Of a stretch of DNA of 30,109 bases, positions 25,048-30,109 are shown in pieces. Position numbers and translations under genes: made by a program. This stretch comes from CAZYEI01 sp964646425. Lineage in GTDB: Bacteria > Bacillota_I > Bacilli_A > RFN20 > JAISJY01. Within the stretch, counting starts at the first letter, position 1, and every line of letters starts with the position of its first letter. The notes under the pieces are model-generated. The model ran no database searches and was not told where the DNA came from. It saw only the letters and a program-made list of their open reading frames with translations. The stretch lies in contig CAZYEI010000013.1 of assembly GCA_964646425.1 (NCBI GenBank), forward strand, positions 1 to 30,109. The letters run 5' to 3'.

Positions 25048-27288
25048 TTATTTTGCTGTTCCGAATGCTGTCATTTCATAAATTGAATATCCATAACCAG
25101 TAGAACGAGAAATACCAACAATTTTAACACTCTTTGCCTCTACCGGATTATCAAATTCTATAATATCTGTTCTTGCACCTTTACCATCGGTATATGTATA
25201 ATTTGGTGTTTCTGACCATGTTGTTCCATCAGCAGATAAAAATACTTGATATTCTTTTGCGCTTGCAGCTTCCCACATAATTTCTAATCTTGAAACTAAA
25301 TTAACTGTATTAAATGAAACTATAATTTCTTGAGGGTCAACTCCATGTGCTGATTCCCAACGAGAACCAGTGTTACCATCTACAGCCTTTGTAGCATCAC
25401 CAGATGTAGCTGTAGCACTATCTATATTCCAATCAAGTTTTCCAAGACTTGCCGCAATTCCATTAATTGTTTCTAAAGTTGTTTCATATAATTCTTTAGG
25501 ATTTGCAGTAGTTTCAAATTCCACTAAAGCATCATTATAAGCATCTTCAATTATATTCCAATTACTTGAAGTATAATCTGATGAATTTAATTTATTATAT
25601 GCTTCAGTTAATAAATTTTTATAATATTGTTTATTAAACTCAATTTGAACATTTTCTAAAGATGTTCCAATAACAGTAGTAGTTTCTTTAGCAATATAAT
25701 ATAAATGAATTGTATAATATTGACCTGCATCTGTTTCAAGTACAAATGTCATTTCATATGTTTTTGATTCACTTGGAGTTTCTCTAATTGTAAATCCAAT
25801 AATATAATATCCTGTATTTGCATCATAATAAGGATACTCATACTTAGCTTCTGCCCCATTTTCATATCCATTACGAGTTACATAAGAAACAGATAATTCC
25901 TTTTCACCATTATCACGAGTGATTTTTAATTCAGTAATCTTACTATCAGCAGTAATAGCATCAACAGTATCGATTGGTTTAAATCTTAATACATTTTCCC
26001 AATCTCCGCCTTTATGATTAAGTTCAAATTCAAATTTTTCAGAACCATCTAGTATTTCAATTGTTTTTTCAATTTCAATTACATTATTTAAAACAATTGT
26101 ACTAGGAGCATATGTAGAACTATTACCAGATTTTGCACTTGCCGTAAGTTCAACGCTATATGTACCAACTGATAATGTGCCAACTGATAATGAATCACCA
26201 GAATTTATCGCAGTAACTTCTCCAACATATGAATCATTAAAAATCTTGTATGTATATGATACTGCACCATTTACGCCATCAAATGTTAATACAAATTTTC
26301 CTTCAATTTCTTCTACTTTAGCATTTTTAATATCGTCTAGTTTGTTAAACATTCTAACTCCAACAACTTCAGTTCCATTGGCTAAAACAACTGTTGCTTT
26401 AACTGTGTATTCTTCATTTTCAGTTTCAAATTCAGCAAATTCGACATTAACTGAATGTGTAACATCAGCCGCACCAGAACAATGAGTGCTAGCAGTTTTA
26501 TTTTCATAAGTTGTCCCATTTTTTGTTGTGATTTCAATTTTAACATTTGTCTTAACAACATCTGTAACTAAATTACCATAATTTTCAACTGATGGATCTA
26601 AATCAGATACAGCACCAGCAACAAAGTCGTTTTCCCATGTTAATGTTGCCCATGATCCATTATATGGTAACCAATTAAATACTAAATTATTATCTGCCAA
26701 AATTGCAGATTTAACAACTTTAACTTCATCTGTTAATTTTGTAGTAAAATCAATGTCATTTTCTTGTTTTAGTCCTGTTGTAATTTTAAATCCATATGAC
26801 CAAACATCTCTTGGCATATCTAATAAAGTATACGCAATAAAGTACTCGTATCCATCTCCAAAAATATCAGCAGCTGAATAAACATTATTATCTAACATAA
26901 TTCCTGTATATGCAGTAGTAACTTCTCTAGTAATTTTACCTTTTGAAACATTGTTTTCATCAAACATTTCGATAATAAATTGTGCACTAGAATAACTAAA
27001 ACTATCTACCGCAGCAACAAAACGAACCGCAACATTTCCATCAACATCAGGTGCAGATACTTGTATTTTAGCATCAGACATTACATAATTAGCTGAAGGA
27101 GCAGCCAATCTCTTAACAGTTCTTCCACTTTCATTAGAAATATCCATTTCTAGAAGATCTTTAACATCTAATGTTTCTTTTACAGGAGTTTCTACAGTTT
27201 TGTCGTCAACTTTAACATTATGTACTAGTCCTACGCTCACTAATCCTACTAATAATGTCGAATTTAATAATCCAAAAAACTTTTTCAT
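25048..27288 (-). CDS. Large secreted multidomain surface protein with C-terminal F5/8 type C domain
   Basis: Exported protein, 746 aa, with signal sequence MKKFFGLLNSTLLVGLVSVG but no lipobox and no LPXTG or C-terminal anchor (it ends AFGTAK). Residues about 65-175 form a beta-rich module containing VAVRFVAAVDSFSY, a pattern I associate with uncharacterised Firmicutes surface proteins. About 330-405 looks like a fibronectin type III fold, 417-550 is the beta-rich region shared with the downstream lipoprotein, 551-615 is FIVAR-like (SDYTSSNWNIIEDAY), and 616-746 is F5/8 type C (KAVDGNTGSRWES, LEIMWEAASAKEYQV, GYGYSIYEMTAFG). ATG 27288 has GGAG nine bases upstream. No enzyme domain is visible, so a binding or adhesive role is likely. 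It follows a 45-codon ORF by 21 bases. Confidence 0.82.
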   Translation of the reverse strand: MKKFFGLLNSTLLVGLVSVGLVHNVKVDDKTVETPVKETLDVKDLLEMDISNESGRTVKRLAAPSANYVMSDAKIQVSAPDVDGNVAVRFVAAVDSFSYSSAQFIIEMFDENNVSKGKITREVTTAYTGIMLDNNVYSAADIFGDGYEYFIAYTLLDMPRDVWSYGFKITTGLKQENDIDFTTKLTDEVKVVKSAILADNNLVFNWLPYNGSWATLTWENDFVAGAVSDLDPSVENYGNLVTDVVKTNVKIEITTKNGTTYENKTASTHCSGAADVTHSVNVEFAEFETENEEYTVKATVVLANGTEVVGVRMFNKLDDIKNAKVEEIEGKFVLTFDGVNGAVSYTYKIFNDSYVGEVTAINSGDSLSVGTLSVGTYSVELTASAKSGNSSTYAPSTIVLNNVIEIEKTIEILDGSEKFEFELNHKGGDWENVLRFKPIDTVDAITADSKITELKITRDNGEKELSVSYVTRNGYENGAEAKYEYPYYDANTGYYIIGFTIRETPSESKTYEMTFVLETDAGQYYTIHLYYIAKETTTVIGTSLENVQIEFNKQYYKNLLTEAYNKLNSSDYTSSNWNIIEDAYNDALVEFETTANPKELYETTLETINGIAASLGKLDWNIDSATATSGDATKAVDGNTGSRWESAHGVDPQEIIVSFNTVNLVSRLEIMWEAASAKEYQVFLSADGTTWSETPNYTYTDGKGARTDIIEFDNPVEAKSVKIVGISRSTGYGYSIYEMTAFGTAK

Positions 27289-27309
27289 ATTAATTAACTC
27301 CTTTCTAAC

Positions 27310-27447
27310 CTATTCCCAAATAATATCATTGAAGTTTTCTCCGTTTGTAGGGTTATCACCATTTAAGGTTGACACACTTAATGCTATATTTCTATCGCAT
27401 TCAACAACAATGATTTCTAGGATTGGCTTACAATATTCTTTTTTCAT
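27310..27447 (-). CDS. Small ORF, 45 aa, heading the surface-protein operon
   Basis: ATG 27447 with an excellent GGAGG seven bases upstream, 45 codons, TAG stop at 27310; the following secreted-protein gene starts 21 bases later. The product begins MKKEYCKPILEIIVVECD and ends NGENFNDIIWE; the middle is Ser/Thr/Asn/Gly-rich. It has two Cys (positions 6 and 17), no membrane segment and no standard signal sequence. The layout (short basic start, Pro, hydrophobic EIIVV, small-residue middle, acidic end with Trp) resembles the many short uncharacterised 'MKK-Y-KP-E' peptides seen in gut anaerobes; that resemblance is from memory and not checked. It could be a leader peptide, a peptide precursor or a small partner of the surface protein. 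Confidence 0.7.
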   Translation of the reverse strand: MKKEYCKPILEIIVVECDRNIALSVSTLNGDNPTNGENFNDIIWE

Positions 27448-27475
27448 ATATTTTCCTCCAATCTTTCTTGGCTAA

Positions 27476-27495
27476 CTTATTTATTAATAAATAAG
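27476..27495. repeat. Perfect 20-base palindrome in the leader of the surface-protein operon
   Basis: CTTATTTATT and its exact complement AATAAATAAG meet at 27485/27486. It lies between the promoter (27509-27536) and the ribosome site of the small ORF, roughly +7 to +26 of the predicted transcript, flanked by CTAA on both sides. It could be an operator or a leader hairpin; being entirely A+T apart from the ends, chance is not excluded. Confidence 0.55.
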
Positions 27496-27508
27496 CTAAG
27501 TCAATATA

Positions 27509-27536
27509 ATTATATAATTTTAAAAAATCAAGTCAA
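27509..27536 (-). promoter_or_regulatory. Promoter of the small-ORF/surface-protein operon
   Basis: On the minus strand TTGACT (27536-27531), 16-base spacer, perfect TATAAT (27514-27509). This is the strongest promoter match in the window and fits high expression of a surface protein. Confidence 0.75.
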
Positions 27537-27545
27537 CAAAATAAA

Positions 27546-27576
27546 AAAACGATTTCTTCAAAAATGAAACCGTTTT
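27546..27576 (-). terminator. Second intrinsic terminator, upstream of the surface-protein promoter
   Basis: Arms AAAACGATTTC (27546-27556) and GAAACCGTTTT (27566-27576), 9-base loop. In minus-strand RNA the single mismatch becomes a G-U pair and seven T follow the stem, so it is designed for the minus strand. Confidence 0.75.
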
Positions 27577-27704
27577 CAACGAAAAATATTGTTTTTCCGT
27601 GTGCTTTAGTTGTTTCTTTTTATGTTTCTTCACATTATGAATATTGTTTCTTTTTGTTTCTCTATTTGTAAAAAATATTCCAAATCTAATAGAATCAATA
27701 AACG
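27577..27704 (-). other. Noncoding interval between two minus-strand terminators
   Basis: 128 bases with no credible ORF. The minus strand is purine-rich with an imperfect duplication of AGAAACA-(TA)AAAAGAAACAA. Lying between two terminators of the same direction, it could encode a small RNA, but I see no good promoter. Confidence 0.35.
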
Positions 27705-27733
27705 AAAACCGATTATATAAAATAATCGGTTTT
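27705..27733 (-). terminator. Terminator of the DUF1540 gene
   Basis: Perfect 12-base arms AAAACCGATTAT (27705-27716) and ATAATCGGTTTT (27722-27733), loop ATAAA, starting five bases past the stop; TTTTCGTTT follows on the minus strand. Confidence 0.8.
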
Positions 27734-27738
27734 AAAAA

Positions 27739-28077
27739 TTACTCTTTTTTAAAAGTTTCACATATTGTTTGACCATATTTTTCTGTCATATTGTTAGTAT
27801 CAATCATTACGGAATCAGCTACACAATTATGTTTTTTATTGTAAACACATTCTTCTGCCATACAATCAATATGTGGTTGAACATTGTTTTTATGCATTGT
27901 ATGAAATGTTTCATCAGCAATTTCATAATTACTCAAAACTACACCTGTCGGAGAATAACTCTCACATTTTATTGCATTATTATTTTTATTTCCATCTCCA
28001 ATAACAATTGATTCTTTAACACATGTTGTACTTTTATTATAAATACATGATTTAGCATTACATTTTAATGTCCTCAT
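27739..28077 (-). CDS. DUF1540 domain protein, two Cys-rich repeats
   Basis: Small Cys-rich protein, 112 aa, with two copies of the DUF1540 unit: first CNAKSCIYNKSTTCVKESIV ending AIKCESY, second CMAEECVYNKKHNCVADSVM ending TICETF. Each unit supplies four Cys (C-x4-C-x6-7-C and a later C), suggesting metal binding, probably zinc. The linker is His/Asn-rich (ETFHTMHKNNVQPH). DUF1540 proteins are common in spore-forming Firmicutes; function is unknown. ATG 28077 has GGAG eight bases upstream. It is a single-gene unit with its own terminator, divergent from pepT. I could not find a convincing promoter: the upstream A+T-rich stretch has no good -35/-10 pair. Confidence 0.9.
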   Translation of the reverse strand: MRTLKCNAKSCIYNKSTTCVKESIVIGDGNKNNNAIKCESYSPTGVVLSNYEIADETFHTMHKNNVQPHIDCMAEECVYNKKHNCVADSVMIDTNNMTEKYGQTICETFKKE

Positions 28078-28184
28078 CTTTCCGCTCCTTTCATCTTTTA
28101 TTTTTTCCTATATATTTATTTTTTATACTTAATAAATAAGAATAAAATTAACAAATCATCAAGATAGTATATATTCATTATTTA

Positions 28185-28193
28185 TGGTATAAT
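28185..28193 (+). promoter_or_regulatory. Extended -10 promoter of pepT
   Basis: TG-G-TATAAT, a perfect -10 with TG extension and no clear -35; transcription from about 28200 leaves a 20-base leader with GAGGATG. Confidence 0.65.
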
Positions 28194-28219
28194 CTCAACT
28201 ATAAAGCGAGGATGAAAAC

Positions 28220-29437
28220 ATGAATTTGAACTTAGAAAGATTTATAAGATATGTAAAAATTGATACACAATCATCTGAAGATGAATCTAAAACACCAAGT
28301 AGCGAAAAACAGTGGGATTTAGCTAATGTATTAGTACAAGAATTAAAAGATTTAGGAGCTAATGATGTCAAATTAGATAACAATTGTATCATTACTGCTA
28401 CTTTGCCAGCAAATTGCGATAATGATGTTCCTGTTATTGGATTTATTGCTCATATGGATACTGCTCTAGATATAACTGGTACTAATGTTAAACCACAAAT
28501 AATAAATAATTATAACGGAGAAGATATAAAATTAAATGAACAATACATTTTATCTCCCAAAAAATTTCCAAGCTTATTAAACCATATTGGTCATACACTA
28601 GTTACTACAAGCGGAGATACATTATTAGGTGCCGATGATAAAGCAGGAATAGTTATAATTATGGGAATTATCGAATATTTAATAAAAAATCCAGAAATTA
28701 AACATGGCACAATTAAAATTGCTTTCACTCCCGATGAAGAAGTAGGAAGAGGAACAGAAAATTTTGACATCGAAGCATTTGGAGCGGATTTTGCTTATAC
28801 TATAGATGGTGGAGCTATTAATGAAATTGAATATGAATGTTTTAATGCCGCATCCGCAAACGTTTCATTTAATGGGGTAAGTATTCATCCTGGAAGCGCA
28901 AAAGGAATTATGATTAATGCCCTACATCTTGCAATGGAATTTCATAATTTATTGCCAAAAGATTTAGATCCTGCACTAACAGAAGGATATGAAGGTTTTA
29001 ATCATTTAACAGAATTAACCGGAAATGTCAGTAAGGCAACTGCAAATTATATTATTAGGAATCATAATATTGAATTATTAGAAGAACAAAAAAATGATTT
29101 TTTAAATGCAGCAGCCATTTTAACAAATAAATATAAGTATAACTGCGTAAATGTTTTTATTAAAGATAGTTATAGAAATATGAAAGATTATTTAAAAGAT
29201 AAAATGTTTGTTGTAGATTATGCCAAAAAAGCCATTAATAAAGTAGGTTACACTCCTATTTCTACCCCTATAAGAGGAGGAACAGATGGTGCTAATTTAA
29301 CATTAAACGGTCTTCCTTGCCCCAACTTAGGAACTGGAGGATATAATTGTCACGGAAGATATGAATATCTTGACTTAAACGAACTTGAAGATGGAATAAA
29401 AATCTGTCTTGAAATAATCAAAACTATAAGCAAGTAA
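28220..29437 (+). CDS. pepT: Peptidase T (tripeptide aminopeptidase, M20B)
   Basis: Cytosolic zinc peptidase removing the N-terminal residue of tripeptides, part of peptide turnover for amino-acid supply. The 405-aa protein has FIRYVKIDTQSSE at the start, the first metal ligand in FIAHMDTALD, the bridging Asp in LLGADDKAG, the catalytic Glu pair in FTPDEEVGRG, the Asp ligand in YTIDGGAINE, and the final His in NCHGRYEYLDL with upstream PIRGGTDGANL. Length is that of the family (about 405-410). ATG 28220 has GAGGATG upstream. It is divergent from the DUF1540 gene, has an extended -10 promoter and ends at a bidirectional terminator, so it is monocistronic. Confidence 0.96.
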   Translation: MNLNLERFIRYVKIDTQSSEDESKTPSSEKQWDLANVLVQELKDLGANDVKLDNNCIITATLPANCDNDVPVIGFIAHMDTALDITGTNVKPQIINNYNGEDIKLNEQYILSPKKFPSLLNHIGHTLVTTSGDTLLGADDKAGIVIIMGIIEYLIKNPEIKHGTIKIAFTPDEEVGRGTENFDIEAFGADFAYTIDGGAINEIEYECFNAASANVSFNGVSIHPGSAKGIMINALHLAMEFHNLLPKDLDPALTEGYEGFNHLTELTGNVSKATANYIIRNHNIELLEEQKNDFLNAAAILTNKYKYNCVNVFIKDSYRNMKDYLKDKMFVVDYAKKAINKVGYTPISTPIRGGTDGANLTLNGLPCPNLGTGGYNCHGRYEYLDLNELEDGIKICLEIIKTISK

Positions 29438-29457
29438 AAAATATAATCACAAATTAA

Positions 29458-29495
29458 AAAAACTTGATACCTTCATATGATAGTATCAAGTTTTT
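29458..29495. terminator. Bidirectional terminator between pepT and the C39-like gene
   Basis: Arms AAAAACTTGATAC (29458-29470) and GTATCAAGTTTTT (29483-29495), 12-base loop containing CATATG. T runs occur on both strands. Confidence 0.88.
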
Positions 29496-29500
29496 AATGT

Positions 29501-30109
29501 TTATTCTGTTTCTTCTTTTTTAGGAATAATAACGCCATTTGTACCTGTAGTCCATAAATCTACAATAGTACCACAATGAATACAAGCTTCATATCTTCCA
29601 TATAATCCGGTACATTCATGGAGATTTTGCTTTGATGCTCCACAATGACAATATTCTAGATGATATTCAGCATTATATTGTGCATATGAATATGTATATT
29701 TATGTTTATGTGTTGCTAACTCACAACCACAATGATAAGTTACATTTCCATTTGTTACTAATCCATAATTATTGCTATGATAATGTGATTTATGAATTTC
29801 TAATGTTGTCGCTGACATATATAAAATATTAGCTAATGAATCAGCATTAACATGAACATTTTTTTCGTAGTCTCCATAATGAATATATATATTGTCTTTA
29901 TTTGCGTTGTAATCATATGCAATGCACGCATGTAGTCCACCAAGCGTGGATATTGCAATTAAAACAGGTATACCTTGCTTTATTTTGGAAATAATGTATT
30001 GACGCACATCATTAGACTTTGAATAATCGTAGCTATTGTTATATACAATCAAATTATAATCATCAGTAGAATAGCCAACATAGTTTTGTAAATAATGATT
30101 TAAAAAATT
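29501..30109 (-). CDS. C-terminal part of a C39-like peptidase-fold protein with Cys/His-rich tail (5' end outside window)
   Basis: The frame is open from the window edge to the TAA at 29501 (202 visible residues); a TTG at 30052 is not a real start because the frame continues upstream with LQNYVGYSTDDYNLIVYNNS. The visible N-terminal half, VRQYIISKIKQGIPVLIAIS, GGLHACIAYDYNANKDNIYI and HYGDY, fits the second half of a papain-like C39-type domain, with candidate His in GGLHA and Asp in HYGD; the catalytic Cys would lie outside. The rest is Cys/His-rich: YHCGCE, then EYHLEYCHCGASKQNLHEC and YEACIHCG, suggestive of metal-binding modules seen in secreted proteins of gut Firmicutes. Function and localisation are inferred, and peptidase activity is unproven. 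Confidence 0.65.
   Translation of the reverse strand, partial: NFLNHYLQNYVGYSTDDYNLIVYNNSYDYSKSNDVRQYIISKIKQGIPVLIAISTLGGLHACIAYDYNANKDNIYIHYGDYEKNVHVNADSLANILYMSATTLEIHKSHYHSNNYGLVTNGNVTYHCGCELATHKHKYTYSYAQYNAEYHLEYCHCGASKQNLHECTGLYGRYEACIHCGTIVDLWTTGTNGVIIPKKEETE

Noticed and set aside
27256..27262. TGTCGAA, exact Spo0A box core
   Set aside because: It falls within the signal-peptide codons of the 746-aa gene, more than 200 bases past the promoter; a 7-base match is expected by chance.
27200..27475. Plus-strand 91-codon frame over the start of the secreted-protein gene
   Set aside because: It is antisense to two minus-strand genes with good ribosome sites, and has no ribosome site or recognisable product itself.
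27531..27644. GTG-started reading frame of about 37 basic codons on the minus strand
   Set aside because: No ribosome site, runs through the terminator hairpin and the -35 element, low-complexity Lys/Phe content.
1..30109. CRISPR arrays, tRNA/rRNA genes, insertion sequences, prophage genes
   Set aside because: No repeat-spacer pattern, cloverleaf, transposase or phage motif was found on reading either strand.

Overview
The window is A+T-rich (visibly around 30% G+C), gene-dense bacterial DNA with Gram-positive (AGGAGG-type) ribosome binding sites. Gene content points to a low-G+C member of Bacilli/Erysipelotrichia or one of the uncultured gut lineages close to the Mollicutes. It has a secA-prfB pair, Spo0A, a YitT-family protein, a MarR-controlled heterodimeric ABC exporter, a DUF1540 protein, CotH and discoidin-type surface lipoproteins. 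Standard code 11 is used: TGA is a real stop (ends of the NUDIX and MarR genes), and prfB keeps the classic CTT-TGA-C autoregulatory frameshift. I infer lineage from gene content only; no rRNA is present.

Layout. (1) 1-9005, minus strand: NUDIX hydrolase, family 8 glycosyltransferase, secA, prfB, YitT-family membrane protein, S41 peptidase and uvrB (its 3' end is cut by the window edge). The last five are nearly contiguous and look like one operon. (2) 9103-10935, plus strand: Cof-type HAD phosphatase and a multi-pass membrane protein. (3) 11125-15221, minus strand: marR followed by two overlapping ABC exporter half-transporters; a palindromic operator lies on the marR promoter. (4) 15570-19440, plus strand: esterase, nicotinate phosphoribosyltransferase and pyruvate kinase, the last with its own promoter and a strong bidirectional terminator. 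(5) 19495-27447, mostly minus strand: a CotH-family lipoprotein, a divergent Gfo/Idh/MocA oxidoreductase, spo0A, and a surface-protein locus. That locus is a previously uncalled 45-codon ORF, a large secreted protein and a lipoprotein; the last two share a three-part C-terminus (undescribed beta-rich domain, FIVAR-like helices, F5/8 type C domain). (6) 27739-30109: a DUF1540 protein, peptidase T, and the C-terminal part of a secreted-looking protein with a C39-like fold and Cys/His-rich modules.

How it fits together: regions 1 and 4 are housekeeping (protein export, translation termination, DNA repair, NAD salvage, glycolysis). Region 3 is an inducible efflux system. Region 5 combines the sporulation master regulator with cell-surface, probably glycan-binding, proteins. 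The most interesting parts are the small-ORF/surface-protein locus at 23198-27536, the noncoding interval between two terminators at 27546-27733, the altered acidic pocket of Spo0A, and several perfect palindromes sitting on promoters. No tRNA, rRNA, CRISPR array, insertion sequence or phage gene was recognised.
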